Both the position numbers and the translations under genes were made by a program. A DNA stretch of 64,000 bases, taken from positions 19,172,151-19,236,150 of the forward strand of contig OX438755.1 of assembly GCA_949316235.1 (NCBI GenBank). The letters run 5' to 3'. Positions 1 to 11,811 of this stretch are shown here, piece by piece. This stretch comes from Oegoconia quadripuncta (taxonomy: Eukaryota; Arthropoda; Insecta; Lepidoptera; Autostichidae). Position 1 is the first letter of the stretch; every line of letters starts with the position of its first letter. The notes under the pieces are model-generated. The model was not told the DNA's origin. It made no database searches and was given only the letters and a program-made list of their open reading frames with translations.

Positions 1-504
1 GCATAGACTTTTTCTTTTAAATACGATATACTGAGTTTTATTTATTCCCACTTGGTCGGATTCCCAAAAGGACGGATTCTCATTTCGCCGGATTCAGTAC
101 AGACATATAAACAATAATCTAGTGTATTAACAAACAAATACAGTAAACACATTAAATACTTATCCTAACGCCTTTTCCTGTAGATATACAATCTTCATAG
201 AGGAAAATTAATACATGAGCGGTCTTTTCGAAAGATGTCACGTTTGTGATGTTCTTTTGTTCTAAATGCCATTGTTATAAATAAATTCTGTTCTTGGGGT
301 GATTTTTGATAGAACAGTTTATTGAGAAAAAATTGTTTCATTTCACCTTTGAACGTCCATTAGATGCACTGTTATACACTCATCAGTAAACTTAAAATTT
401 CAGATTTTTTGTAGAAGGATATATTAGGTACCCATTAGTAACAGAATAAAAATGATTTCTAACCATTATGTAGCTAGCGTTAGGTAAAGTATAACTATTT
501 CGTC
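1..504. other. Unassigned AT-rich DNA
   Basis: No ORF, repeat family or structured element recognised. Confidence 0.5.
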
Positions 505-644
505 ATTATTATTATTAAGAGCCCATAGTGTCCCAATGCTGGGCAAAGGCCTCCCTCATCTGTTTCCAGTGGTTTTTGTTCTTGGCGAGCACAAACCATC
601 CCTTATTAAAACTGTCAAGCTCGTCTCTCCACCGTTTTCGCGGT
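505..644 (-). mobile_element. RTE-like LINE ORF2 tail (LINE-R)
   Basis: Reverse copy of the 3' end seen at 16655-16905: the reverse of the GGGACACTATGGGCTCTTAAT end followed by an (ATT)n tail. The coding part is the C-terminal end of a reverse transcriptase ORF, 5'-truncated. Confidence 0.75.
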
Positions 645-682
645 TAATAATTAATAAAATATGGTTATTTCGTTAATAATAA

Positions 683-808
683 TTTTTTTTATGCACAACG
701 GGTTGGTACTTGACCTCAATCACACCTGATGTTAAGTGAAGGTAAGGTCGAAGGTGGAAGTGTACTGACCCGGAAACCCCGACACAATTGGGGGACTGGC
801 TATCTTAA
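683..808 (-). mobile_element. SINE-A, 3' half only
   Basis: Reads TTTTTTTTATGCACAACGGG..., the reverse of the SINE-A 3' end, and stops near the middle of the element. 5'-truncated. Confidence 0.8.
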
Positions 809-2040
809 ATTGAAGTTACCACCGTGAACTTGTAGAAGTTGCTAAATTAATTAATTAAAAAATAAATTAATTTTCGAAAATATTAATCAGTGGCTACTTT
901 ATATTTTCTAAAAATTGAGTTGTGATAATTGCCCTCGGTGAAATTTTTCATAAATAAAAAGAAATTATAGATCGATTTTTTTTTTTAAATACAGGAATTC
1001 TAAGTACATTCAATTTCAATTTCAATGTATTGCATTTATGTTGTACATAGTATGATCTTAAAATATTTTTAGGTATCAAACATAAACCCTGCTATGGCAC
1101 AACAATTAAATTTAAAATGCATGCACATAAATATACGGATTTCTTAATTAATTACAACTACAAAACAATATAACACTTTTTTCGACGCAATGAAATTCAC
1201 AGTAGTAATTTTAATCTAATAGTCTATGTTTTAGTACTAAATACCTATAGTATATCTAAAGCAAGCTACCGATTCCTTAGAAAGCATTTTCATTCTATCA
1301 CTGACAGGTAACTATATCCATGTGCAAAAACTCAGGGCGTTTAAGATTATAGGAAGTTTAAAGTGTATCCTTACTAGACTATACTACTATAATATAACTC
1401 AATGCTCTGCAAAAATCCTTCGACCTTTTTTATATGCGAAGAATCAGGTTACTCCCACTATTTCCTTTAGCATGAACCACGCGTCTATGTAATATGGGGA
1501 AAACATTAACAAAATCGTCTTCAAAAGTAATAAAACAATACGTAGGTATTAAATACATTTTTTAAATCCAAACGTACACAAAGGGGTCATATAATAGACG
1601 AGGAAAGAACATTTAGCCCGGCCATTTTGAAAATAAAAAGCTCTTTTACACGTTCCGGGCAGCAACAGAAGAGGTGGCTATCTCATCTTTTCATTACCCC
1701 CCTTTAGTTCAACCGCGCAAACTCGGAAACAACTCATTTTTTTCTCGCTATTATAACGTATTTAACTTTTGCAATGCGTGACGTTGGAAGTTAATAATGT
1801 AAACAGGATAGGTTTTAAATAACGCAGGTTCAAATTCAAACTTAAACTGAAATCATTTATTGCATTTCTTATGTTTTGTTTTGATGACATTATGGTGTAC
1901 TGTATCAATAAGGACCTTGTGAAGGCACAGCAACATGAGAGAGTAGCATACGCTAATTTAAATAATTTCATAAAATTCTTAATACATTATTTACCAGCTA
2001 GATATTTAACCTACTATATTATCATATGTATTTTTACCAT
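809..2040. other. Unassigned AT-rich DNA
   Basis: Short random ORFs only. Nothing matches the families found elsewhere in the window. Confidence 0.5.
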
Positions 2041-2185
2041 TGTATTCCAATTATATTATTTTTTCTTTTAAATTATTTATTAATATCATATTATATATCT
2101 ATTTATATTGTATTATTATTTATTTATGACATTTATTCATATTATATTATTATTTATTTATGTCATTTATTTATATTATTTCATC
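2041..2185. repeat. Degenerate TTTATTTATATTA low-complexity repeat
   Basis: Tandem-like variants of TATTTATTTATG...CATTTATTCATATTATATT, two to three imperfect units. It lies directly upstream of the LINE fragment. Confidence 0.6.
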
Positions 2186-2526
2186 TCTAATGAAGATGTA
2201 GTGACAAAGATTGAAAAAGGTATGCTGAGATGGTTTGGACATGTGGAGAAGATGAATGAAAGAAGACTTACGAAAGAGATATACAAAGCGAATGTGGATG
2301 GTAGTGTTGGCAGGGGAAGACCACGGCGAACGTACCATGATCAAATCGGGGACGTCTTAAAGAAAGGCCAAGTCAAGAGTACCCTAAACCGACGAGCATG
2401 TCTGAACAACCTTATGACAGTGAAGGAAGCAGAAGAGGTGTGTCAGGATCGTAGCAAGTGGAAGTCTGTGGTCTCTGCCTACCCCAACGGGAAACAGGCG
2501 TGACATTATGTATGTATGTATGTAAA
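2186..2526 (+). mobile_element. LINE ORF2 C-terminal fragment with (TGTA)n tail (LINE-P)
   Basis: An open frame encodes ...[17 protein letters not shown]...[14 protein letters not shown]... to a stop at 2503, the usual C-terminal end of RTE/Jockey-type reverse transcriptases (RWFGHV and GRGRPR). A (TGTA)n microsatellite follows, as expected at a LINE 3' end. Strongly 5'-truncated. The same 3' end recurs at 38516-38660 (minus) and 39286-39365 (plus). Confidence 0.85.
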
Positions 2527-2619
2527 ATTTTCGGTCATGTATTCATTTATTGTGTAATAGCATTTTTTTATTAATAGTTGTTTTAATAGTTGTATGAATT
2601 TTCAGGTTTCTTGCGTCGC

Positions 2620-2780
2620 TTCTTTTCCCACAGATGATTTCTTTTTCCAAAGCGGTGGTAGCTTGGACATACTGGCCGACCAAAAAATGCTTAAGCCCTA
2701 TTTTTATTTCCAATAGATTTAAATTGACATTCAACAAATGATATCATGTATAACGTTAAAATAAATGCTTGAAGATGGAA
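2620..2780 (+). mobile_element. Interspersed 3'-end repeat (LINE tail B)
   Basis: The block from TTCCCACAG... to GTTAAAATAAATGCTTGAAG recurs at 25010-25150 and in part at 17500-17665. It is probably the 3'UTR of a LINE. The family is not identified. Confidence 0.55.
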
Positions 2781-3573
2781 GTTTGGCGTCTAGGCTAAGT
2801 CCTCTTTTTGACTTTGGTAATTGCCGTTAAATTTTTGTTTCTTTTCGAATAATAGTGTTGAATGGCGAGAATTTAGTGAGTACGACAAAAGGTACCTACG
2901 TGCTTGGATAGGTTCGCTCGAAATTGCAAGTTTTCCAAAGCCGGGACGAGAGAATATAGCTTAAAATAAAGCAGCCGGCAACAAACTAGTAATGGGTACA
3001 TGGTGTGTGTAGGTGTATGAACCTTAAACATGGTTAAGATAAAGATATTTTTATCTACTTACAATTTGAAGTATGATTACATTTATGTTATACTCCTGGG
3101 GCAATCGCTTTCAGTGAAACTTTTATAGGTCTCAGCTGTTGCCTTGTAACCACTTCGACGTCTTTCAGAACTCTCCTATGCATGCTCCATGGGATTCTTG
3201 TCAGGTAATTGAGCTGACCTCGGAAAAGCAACCAGATTCAAGATAATATATATGTAGACTGGATCATTGGTCTGTGATTGGATCCATAACTTGGACATTA
3301 CAAATTCAAAAGGTTTATTTTTTTGTTATTTATTTAAAAGATTCATTCATTATAAGTGTAACTTAATTAGGTACATTTTATTAATTGAATCCAGTATGGT
3401 AGGGGTATAACTCAATATTCACTTCACAGTCATATTAATATAAATCTTTTGCACTAAAATTAATTTACGATAGTTTTTATCAACATGAAACACATTCCAA
3501 TTGACTCAATGACAACCCTCAGGTTACTGCAGAATACCAGTGTTTTGCCCGTCCCGGGCAAATACACACAGCC
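2781..3573. other. Unassigned DNA
   Basis: No supported feature. Composition is like the rest of the AT-rich background. Confidence 0.45.
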
Positions 3574-3702
3574 TTTAGATTATGTAACTTCATCGGTATC
3601 GTTATGGATTACGTTGACCAATGAGAAGCCGTCAAATTGCCGAGCGAGCGATGGTCCAACCAATCACATGTCAGAACGTAATCGACGACGATAACGATGA
3701 AC
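3574..3702. mobile_element. Small inverted-repeat element (MITE-S), copy 1
   Basis: About 130 bp running from GATTATGTAACTTCATCGG to ACGATAACGATGA, with imperfectly complementary ends. An opposite-orientation copy is at 20005-20128, which shows it is mobile. Confidence 0.6.
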
Positions 3703-3708
3703 TGTAGC

Positions 3709-3880
3709 AAATCAAATCAAATCAAAATATTTTATTTCATAGGATAAAATTATCACTTGAAAACGTCACTATTAATATTACATTTAAATTTACGGCTCAT
3801 TCACAAAGCTGACTCCCCAGAGAAGTACGAGCAAGAAACTCTAGGGTTGCTCTTTTAAACAGGGTAGCCTTTTTGTATAC
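3709..3880 (-). mobile_element. LINE tail C (3'UTR, TTTGATTTGATTTG tail)
   Basis: Reverse of the sequence at 10690-10872. It starts with the ATCAAATCAAATCAAA tail and contains CCCCAGAGAAG..GAGCAAGAAACTC. Other copies: 22298-22500 and 55028-55100. Confidence 0.7.
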
Positions 3881-4321
3881 TGCGGCACACACATAATATT
3901 TGATATTTCTGTACTTGTATTTAGATATTCCGTATCACTGATGATAAGTCATTTTCCTATGTCTATAGATTTCTAATGTCAACAGAAATCCATTTTTACC
4001 ACATAAACTATTATATGCTAATTGTCGAAACGAAGCACAAACAAAAACATGAATATCTACTGCGAATAAATCGATGACCCAGAAAAGTTGGACAAAAATC
4101 GAATGAGCCCGGCCAACGGAATTAGACTAGAATAGTTTGTAGCTCAGTTTAATTCGTTAGGCTGAGTTAGTTGGTTAGATTAACAGAACAACTCTCGACA
4201 TGACAAATTAGACTGAGTTTGTTAGATTAGTAGAAATAGCCTTACCGTCAGTTAAATTTCAAATTATAAGGAACGTATAATTGAAGAGGAAGGCCTTTAG
4301 TTCAGTATGTACATCAATTTA

Positions 4322-4620
4322 ACCGCCTCCGTGGCTCAATGTAAACAACATTGGGTTTACATGTTTAAGTACTCGGTTTGGTTGGTGGTAGGGCATTTTA
4401 AATGTCCGCCTGGCTAGCTACCACCATCTTATCTAAATCTGCCGCCAAACAGCAATGTTAATAGCATTGTTGTGTTCCGGTTGTCAGAGATAAGATAGCT
4501 AGTCCCCAAATGTGTTGAGGTTTCCGGGTCAGTACGCTTCCACCTTCGGCCTCATCTTCACTTAACATCAGGTGTGATTGAGGTTAAGTACGAACCGTAA
4601 CCCGTCGTGTATAAAAAAAA
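4322..4620 (+). mobile_element. SINE-A, internal deletion removing the B box
   Basis: Starts CCGCCTCCGTGGCTCAATGT (A-box region) but jumps from GGGTTTAC straight to ATGTTTAAGTACTCGG. The GGTTCGATCCC B box is therefore lost. The body and ATAAAAAAAA tail are intact. It probably cannot be transcribed by Pol III from its own promoter. Confidence 0.88.
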
Positions 4621-4871
4621 TCAAATACGCTTTATTGATTAAACAAGGAAAGTACATTTAAAGGTTCATCCTTTTAGCACTTGAAAATAGTCGGTTTTTC
4701 TGGAGCTGCCAGGTGTTAGGAATGTTTCGATTTTAACTGTCAGAACAGATGTCAGTCTTGACATAATATACATAACTGCTTTTTACTCGTAACATTATGC
4801 CTTTCACTATAGTAGCGTGATGATTTTCAATATTTTTATGATAATGGTACTTTTGCTTGCTATTTGATAGG

Positions 4872-5310
4872 GTTTATCACCAGGGTGGTCCCATATAAAT
4901 TTGGCTAAGGTGTGTTGGTGCTTCCGGAGTAGATCCGGATATCCGGATTTTTTTTTGTTTAACACCACGACGGTCCCATATAAATTTGACTAAGGTGTGT
5001 TGGTGCTTCCCAGAGTAGATCCGGATATCCGGATTTTTTTTGTTTATATCCAGGATGGTCCCATATAAATTTGGCTAAGATGTGTTGGTGCTTTCCGCAG
5101 TAGATCCGGATATCCGGATATCCGGATTTTTTTTTTGTTTATCACCAGGGTGGTCCCATATAAATTTGGCTAAGGTGTGTTGGTGCTTTCCGGAGTAGAT
5201 CCGGATATCCGGATTTGTTTTTGTTTATCACCATGGTGGTCCAATATAAATTTGGCTAAGGTGTGTTGGTGCTTCCGGAGTACATCCGGATATCCCGATT
5301 TTCCGGATAG
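4872..5310 (+). repeat. Tandem array, five ~85-bp units with ATCCGGAT palindromes
   Basis: The anchor GGTCCCATA (GGTCCAATA in the last unit) recurs at 4887, 4972, 5057, 5152 and 5238, with spacings of 85, 85, 95 and 86. The 95-bp step has an extra ATATCCGG. Each unit has AAATTTGRCTAAGRTGTGTT and one or two ATCCGGAT palindromes followed by a T-run. Confidence 0.92.
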
Positions 5311-5343
5311 AGAGTAAAAGAAAATCGAATACGGGTCCATATG

Positions 5344-5399
5344 CCTTAACATCAGGTGTGATTGTGGTCAAGTACGAACCCGTGGTGCATAAAAAAAAC
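5344..5399 (+). mobile_element. SINE-A 3' end remnant
   Basis: CATCAGGTGTGATTG...GTGCATAAAAAAAA only, directly after the tandem array. Confidence 0.75.
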
Positions 5400-5719
5400 A
5401 TGCTGTGACCAGTATACTTACTGCGACGGAAAAATGCAATTCAATTTTCATTTTTTTGATAATCAGATCGGTAGGTATATATCCTTTTACCAATAACACT
5501 GTATAATAATGTATTTATCAGCATTCCAATAAGACTGCGAATGTACACTCCAAATTATCTTCCCTTCATAATTAATTTTCTCAGAGCCAGATTAAAATTA
5601 ATCTTCAAAAGCAGTGCCATGTTCGCAAATTTTAATTACGGGCCTCATAATTGCATTATTAACATCAGTGTTTTGGTAATTTAGCTAGTAACATAATGTT
5701 GTTAGTCACCTGAGGGCTT

Positions 5720-6165
5720 ACGTGAACGTAATAAAGGTAATGTTGAGATGTTTTGTTGATATCTCAAGAGATAAAACGACGCAAATATGTCTGCCTAAGT
5801 GGAGATTACATTTTTGCGCGTTTGTGGTAGAGACATTCAAAGGGTTATGTATACGCTTTTTCAATAAGGTTCCAGTAGATATAAAAAATTTTCCTCTCAA
5901 TAAATTTAAAGCATATTATAAAATATCACACTATTTAGATGATAATCATCCCTGGTCATAATCCGATCATTCGCATGCCAGGCTATTTCACAATTAATAA
6001 TGATATATAAAAACCTTTTTGTAATTTAAAGAGAAAACTTCGAGTTTCTTGCGTGTTCTTATCAGGGGAAAATTGTATTTTGAACAAGCCGTTAAAAAAT
6101 GTAAAATTGACTATTTTTAGTGTACTCTGTGTACCTACAAAATAAAGCATCTTTGACTTTGACTT
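5720..6165 (+). mobile_element. LINE-Y RT C-terminus and 3'UTR
   Basis: The frame contains FKGLCIRFFNKVPVDIKNFP and LNKFKAYYKISHYLDDN, homologous to the larger copy at 31232-31675 (minus). A stop follows, then a short 3'UTR ending AATAAAGCATCTTTGACTTT. 5'-truncated. Confidence 0.78.
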
Positions 6166-6808
6166 AGATCTAGTGGGGACCAAGTGCTCATAGCCTCTTC
6201 CGTCAGTTATCAGAACTATACTAATAGATTATTAAGTATGCCGTAGCCCTTTAATACTAACGTTATTCGTGAATATACTCGATTTCGCAACGAATAGTCG
6301 ATAGGAAGATTGTCAAAACTTGCGTGCGGAAACAAACACTGATAATTTAGAAAATCCCAATAAAAATAAAAAAAATGTCATTCACATAAACCAAACGGCG
6401 TTGAAGCTAAATATCATCGATATGGCTTAACCGAAAACCATCAAAGATGGCTAAGAACCTATCCCCTCATTTAGTCTTTAATATAAAAAGAACCGCACTC
6501 AAATCGGACCCCATATTACTGAGATACGTCAGGACAAAGACACAGCCCCGTGAAACACACAATCGTCGTTTTTCATCGAATGCTTTGTCTCAAAGATGTT
6601 CTAACGGGTGCGAGGCGGTAACAACAGTCTCCTGAGGGTGATTGCTGAAAGAATGGACAGCCCTGTTCTCGCTCACTGGATGTCCATGCACGTGGCATAC
6701 TATGAGCACTTTTTACTAACCTTTTTTGTGTATTTTTATGTATGTGTATTTATTTTATAAGGACATCAAAGTCCGAAATAAATGTTTTCTTTCTTTCTAA
6801 CTTGACAA
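6166..6808. other. Unassigned, possible LINE 3'UTR at its end
   Basis: The last part (GGACATCAAAGTCCGAAATAAATG then TTTCTTTCTTTC) resembles a LINE 3' end with a polyadenylation signal. No coding frame supports this. Confidence 0.35.
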
Positions 6809-7130
6809 CCACCACCGTGGCTCAATGTAAACAACATTGGGTGTACGATTCGGAGGTCGCGGGTTCGATCCCCAGCGGGGTACATGTTTAAGTACTCGGT
6901 TTGGTTGGTGGTAGGGCATTTTAAATGTCCGCCTGGCTAGCTACCACCATCTTATCTAAATCTGCCGCCAAACAACAATGTTATTAACATTGTTGTGTTG
7001 CGGCTGTCAAAGATAAGAAAGCCAGTCCTCCAAATGTGTTGGGGTTTGCGGGTCAGTACGCTTCCACCTTCGACCTCATCTTCACTTAACATCACGTGTG
7101 ATTGAGGTCAAGTACCAACCCGTTGTGATT
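6809..7130 (+). mobile_element. SINE-A, near full length
   Basis: The tRNA-like head contains a GTGGCTCAATG A-box region and the GGGTTCGATCCCC B box. The family body follows, ending near CCCGTTGTG. Confidence 0.92.
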
Positions 7131-7840
7131 AAAATATATATATGGTCACAGTCGTGGATGTTTAGAGTAGTTATATATTTACTTACTTACACTTATATAT
7201 TTAATATCATTGCAAGATTTGTTGCAAAAATTATGTTAAAATATAAATGCAATAGTAATCCAAATACCTATTTAGTTAAGTTAACAAATACATCAGCTAG
7301 CGTAGAGTAGACTACGCGGCACCAAAAACTCCCTACGTTATTACTTAACATGATTCATGAAAATTTCTTAACCTCCCCCGGCTTCAGTTTTCTGCATTTG
7401 GGCTCGCATTTAGTAATGGCGAGTTAATGTAATTGACTGGCTTTTTCTGCCCTTTTAAAATTACAGAAACTATGTTATTGAGGTTGGAAACGGAATACTG
7501 TTGGGTGAGGATAAAGCTTTTCAGCAGACATTTTAGAGAGAACATTTTTATAAAGTCTGAATAAGCTTGGGTAAGCCGATGCCTTTACAAATTACAAAAG
7601 TTAGTAAGTACTTTAATGCGTTAGACGCCTGGTGGAGCTGGCTGTACTGTCTATGTCGCCATACATCCGAATATATGGACTAGGTTACGTAGCTTTTTGT
7701 GAGACTCGAGCTCTCACAGACAAACTGTGCAAACGGTTTTGTGAGACATTGTTGAATTTAGTCCTATGCTTGAAATGCTTCATTTTATAGGTACACACTT
7801 AAAATAGTCAGATTTAAAATTTTTTACCATAATGCCTATA
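7131..7840. other. Unassigned DNA
   Basis: No supported feature recognised between SINE-A and MITE-T. Confidence 0.45.
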
Positions 7841-8001
7841 CTGGATGAGTTTTTTTACCGTAAGCGACCGTCCAATGACACTATTAACGATTTATTCGAT
7901 GACGGTTTTGAAAAAAAAAAATAAACTACCTATGCCAATAACTTCTATTTCACTTACGTAATATGCCCTATTTTTTCCTTACGGTAAAAAATCTCATCCG
8001 G
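7841..8001. mobile_element. MITE-T, short copy with TA target duplication
   Basis: Terminal inverted repeats CTGGATGAGTTTTTTTACCG and (reverse) CCGGATGAGATTTTTTACCG are flanked by TA on both sides. The TA duplication suggests Tc1/mariner-type movement. A longer copy is at 42517-42826 and a partial one at 43230-43515. Confidence 0.8.
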
Positions 8002-8157
8002 TATAACAATATTTTTAATGGTTCCTGACGTAATTTCCCAGAAATTGCCCAGAAATTTCCCCGAAATGATAATTAAAGAAGTACAATATTGTTTCATGTA
8101 AAATGTTATTTAATGTTTAACACTTAACTTAAACTTAATAACTTCAGAATACCACAC

Positions 8158-8215
8158 ATGTACCCTGCTGAGAATCGAACCCGCGACCGTTAAATTATTT
8201 ACGTTGAGGTATAGA
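8158..8215 (-). mobile_element. SINE-A head remnant
   Basis: CATGTACCCTGCTGAGAATCGAACCCGCGACC is the reverse of the SINE-A B-box region. The rest is missing. Confidence 0.6.
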
Positions 8216-8217
8216 CA

Positions 8218-8420
8218 GGAGTCCCCAAGCCTCATTGGCCCATACTCCCTATAAGGTAGGCCTATATCCCTGCAGTCGGATGATTACGGGCTAATGATGA
8301 TGATACGAGGGTCTGTGGCTCAGTGGTTAAGACGCGGCCTCCCAATTTAGTAGGTCCGGGTTCGATTCCCAGGAAGACCATGTACCAATGAATTTTTAAA
8401 TTTTACTTACTTTTTACTTA
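8218..8420 (+). mobile_element. SINE-C: 3' end of one copy followed by head of another
   Basis: GTCCCCAAGCCTCATTGGCC to GATGATGAT is the SINE-C 3' end. It is followed at once by GTGGCTCAGTGGTTAAGACG (A box) and GGGTTCGATTCCC (B box) of a second, 3'-truncated copy. Confidence 0.8.
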
Positions 8421-8449
8421 AATGTCTAATTAATTAAACAGTGACAATC

Positions 8450-8640
8450 AACAGCCATCTACCTTTTAACCCCCGACGAAAAACAATGGCTGTTATGTCT
8501 GTGACGGTGTGTGTCTGTTCAGGGTATCTCAGTAATGTGTGGTCAGATTTGGGTGTGATTTCTTTTTTTATTAGACTACACGAGGCAGGTCGTTCAGCCA
8601 AGTTTAATGGAAATCGGTAAAGCCATTTCGACGATATTTA
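8450..8640. repeat. Possible interspersed repeat
   Basis: The block TTAACCCCCGACGAAAAACA...GTCTGTGACGGTGTGTGTCT resembles a repeat I associate with lepidopteran genomes. No second copy is in the window, so family assignment is weak. Confidence 0.35.
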
Positions 8641-9033
8641 GCTTTTAACACAATTCTTTGATGTATTTCGATGATACCATATAGCGTTTTCTAAATGTTT
8701 TTTTTTATATTTACTATGAAACTCGAAGATAGATCCTTAGGCATGTTTGATGCAAATCGGTTCAGCCGTTTCGAATTTATTTAAGTTTTAACACGGTTGG
8801 TTTAGTCTATAGATTAAATTTTCAATTTATAGTCATGATAAATGATGTTAATATTGTACGCTGTATTCTTTATGTACCTAGCTTTTGTTAATTGTGCATT
8901 AAATAGTATTTGATTGATTGATTGATTGGTAATTTTGTAAATAGTTTGCATTGGTAATAGGAAAAGGAATTTGTAAAGGAAGATAATATGTTTGCCGTAA
9001 ATAGAGATAAAGATGGAAATTGGGACACAAGAC

Positions 9034-9089
9034 ATTAGTCCAGATTAAGGTCAAGAGCGATCCCATTCTAATTAAAAAAAAAAAAAAAG
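9034..9089 (+). mobile_element. CR1/Jockey-like LINE 3' end with poly(A)
   Basis: TTAGTCCAGATTAAGGTCAA...CCATTCTAATT(A)n is identical in type to the 3' end of the LINE at 56018-56756. Only the last ~55 bp were integrated. Confidence 0.75.
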
Positions 9090-9454
9090 TGGAGTTTGCC
9101 CGGGTAACGGGCATTGGATTACTCTTTATCCCGATAAAATAACTTACATAAACAAACAAATTCCATATCGTATGAAGTACTGAACGTAAGAGGGAGGGAT
9201 TGGTAGCAATAAAAACAAATAATATGAAGCAAAGACATCACACAGACAGTGCAATTTGGCGGCTACTGCCTTCCTTTATTTATGTCGGTCAGCAAAGCAG
9301 CGTCACATTTGAGATAAGATGCGTTTCATTTTAATTGCGGAGTTCTGTAAGAGTCCATCGTCGACTATCTTCTCTTGATATATTAGCAACCAAATTGTGT
9401 ATAAATTATGGAGCAATTTATTTTTACCGTAAGCGATGAAGCTGTATTCTATTC

Positions 9455-9720
9455 CGCCGATAAGGGTGGTCAGAGGTATCCCAAACGTTAGTGTTTGGGT
9501 GTTCTACACATAAAAAGTTCGCTTGATACAACATCCACGGTTCACCTTACGAAATATACAGAAATATACACGGGAAGGGCGGTGAACTCATCGCCGTTGA
9601 AACGTGTAAATGTATAGATGTTTTTTGGTGGAAAGTCCCTTAGTTGCTTTGTACGACACCCGCGAGAAGAGCCGGGTTGGATCTATTCTTTTTTTAAGCC
9701 GAAACCAACCAGTAGATGTT
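9455..9720 (-). mobile_element. Interspersed repeat R
   Basis: Contains the reverse of GGCGATGAGCTCACC, TTGCACGTTTTAACG and GGGACTTTCCACC blocks shared with 11545-11850, 18925-19150, 24280-24500 and 60725-61330. Class unknown: there is no tRNA head and I could not find clear inverted ends. Confidence 0.65.
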
Positions 9721-10070
9721 TACAATACAATTCAACCAAGACGAGCGGTTTGGTGCAGTGGTAAGCAACTCTGACCAGTATACTAAAAGGTGCGTATTGT
9801 AAAGATTTACTGGGTGGTTGCGGCTTAAAATAAATAGATCCAACCCGACTCTTCCTGTGAGTGTCGAAAGAAAGTATTCATCGAGATTTAGAACTCTGAG
9901 AATCCGAGACGAACGACTTATTTACCTAATAAAGCCGAAACCACCTAGTAGATGTTTACAATACAATTCTACCAATTAAAAAATTTGATAGCATGTAGAA
10001 AAGGCGCAATTGTTCATCGAGCTTTAAAACTCTGTGTATCCGAGACTAACGACGTATTTAACTATTGTAC
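9696..10070 (+). repeat. Locally duplicated segment
   Basis: AGCCGAAACCANCNAGTAGATG...TACAATACAATTC occurs at about 9697 and 9936. GAACTCTGAGAATCCGAGACGAACGAC near 9890 is repeated as AAACTCTGTGTATCCGAGAC near 10025. A SINE-B-like head (GACGAGCGGTTTGGTGCAGT) sits between at about 9750. Confidence 0.55.
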
Positions 10071-10589
10071 CAAACATTCCTTCAGAAATACCTAGACATT
10101 CACTCGTTAACAACCCTAGACCAGGAGCCGGCCAGCAATATTTCTCGTGTAAAAATTCAACTAGGTTTTTGTAGAGGCACGTTATTTGGCAGGCGTTTTA
10201 TTAAGTTGTTTATGGACATTCGTGATGCTATGCCTCAGGTGAACGAGATTCCGTTGCTGGTATGCTATTAAATTAAGGAACAAGTTTATTTTCTGGTAAT
10301 AAATGTTAAATTACATATTATATAAAGCTATACAATATGTAACGGTAACAAGACGTTGGATCCTAAAATGACTATATTGTAATGAAGAAGGCAAAGAACT
10401 TTTAAATTTCAAAACCTACTTTCAAGAAGAAGTACCTATATATATTCCAAAGATCCTAAGGTAAGCAGGTGTGACAGATGGAAACCGAAGCAAGACCAGA
10501 AGGATTACTTCTTTGTTTAAAAAAGCAAAATTATGAGATCATTGAAATAAAATAATTACAATAGTTATTGTAGGGACAAGATAGTAGGG
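10071..10589. other. Unassigned, possible old LINE coding remnant
   Basis: A 68-codon frame at 10065-10271 (ending in LLVCY) does not match a family I can name. The rest is broken. Confidence 0.3.
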
Positions 10590-10873
10590 ACCATTTACCA
10601 TACGGACCAGCAAAAGGCTATTATAAAAATCACTGACTATTTGAATGACAAGCAAGCACGGACATAGCTGTGTTATTATTCATATAATTATCAAATCACA
10701 AATTGTAACCCATAATCTGTTTAAAAGAGCAACCCTAGAGTTTCTTGCTCGTTTTTCTCTGGGGAGCAAATTTTGTGAATGAGCAGTAAATTTAAATGTA
10801 ATATTAATATTAATAGTGACGTTTTCGAGTGATAATTTTATCCTATGAAATAAAATATTTTGATTTGATTTCA
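10590..10873 (+). mobile_element. LINE-Y C-terminus and tail C
   Basis: AAAAATCACTGACTATTTGA is the decayed ...YYKITDYLNDKQA end. It is followed by a 3'UTR with CTTGCTCGTTTTTCTCTGGG and AATAAAATATTTTGATTTGATTT. Near position 10700 one can see how tail C belongs to LINE-Y. Confidence 0.7.
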
Positions 10874-10979
10874 TAATAAAACTTGTTTAAATTTTGACAA
10901 TTCTGGCGGTTCAATTATTTGTCATGTAACCCTAAAAACTTTCATTCGAAAGTAATAAATGAAAAAATAAAATAAAAAT

Positions 10980-11147
10980 CTTTTATTTGACACATAAACA
11001 TGTCCCATAGCTGTGGGTTGTCTGGAAGAGATCGCTTTTAGTGATAAGACCGCCTAATTGTGTTCTATTGTTATCATCAAAAATTATTGTAAATTATTTT
11101 GCGCAATAAAGAGTATTTGTATTGTATTGTATTGTATTGTATAAGCA
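10980..11147 (+). mobile_element. LINE tail D with (TTGTA)n
   Basis: GAGATCGCTTTTAGTGATAA and GACCGCC...GCGCAATAAAGAGTATTTG, followed by (TATTG)n. The reverse copy at 31012-31130 is joined to LINE coding sequence. Confidence 0.75.
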
Positions 11148-11544
11148 TGTAAGAGTCCAGTAGCAACCCTGACTCTTTAACTAGAGCAACCTGTATACAT
11201 AAAGTCTACCGAATTTCAAACAGAAAGGCTTCTACACCATAAAATTCCTTTACACGTCAATTTAACGCAATTAAAGATAATAAGCTGGATTAAATAAACC
11301 TTAAAATTAGTCTAAAATTATTATAAAATTATTACCTTTCAGAACGCAATCACGCCGGTGATATCAAATTGCGTGAATTAGTTGAAATTGCCGAATGGCC
11401 CTAAATTACTTGGAAACAAGGAAACCGTGGCTTTAGAGATGTTCGTAGCCATGAAATTAGTGAAATCAATTTTTAAAGCCTTTATATTAATAATGATTTA
11501 AGTTAGACCGTGAATTTACTACCGCCTATTAAAAACAATTATAT

Positions 11545-11811
11545 CATAAATGTGCTGTGTAGTTTCGGCAGAACTGTGTGATTTCGCCACTCAAATTGAA
11601 TAGAACTAAGCCGTCTCTTCCCGTGGGTGGCGTAAAAGGCGACTAAGGGATTTTCCATCAAAAAACATATATAAATTTGCACGTTGCAACGGCGATGAGC
11701 TCACCCCCGGTCACGTGTGAATTTCTGTATATTTCATAAGGTGAACCGTGGATGTTGTTTCAATCATTGAACTTTTAATGTTTGGAACATCCAAATACCA
11801 TTATTTGGGAT
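11545..11811 (+). mobile_element. Interspersed repeat R
   Basis: TTTCGGCAGAACTGTGTG...CTCTTCCCGTGGGTGGCGTA...GGCGATGAGCTCACC...GGTGAACCGTGGATGTTG. It runs into the twin hairpins at its 3' side. Confidence 0.65.
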
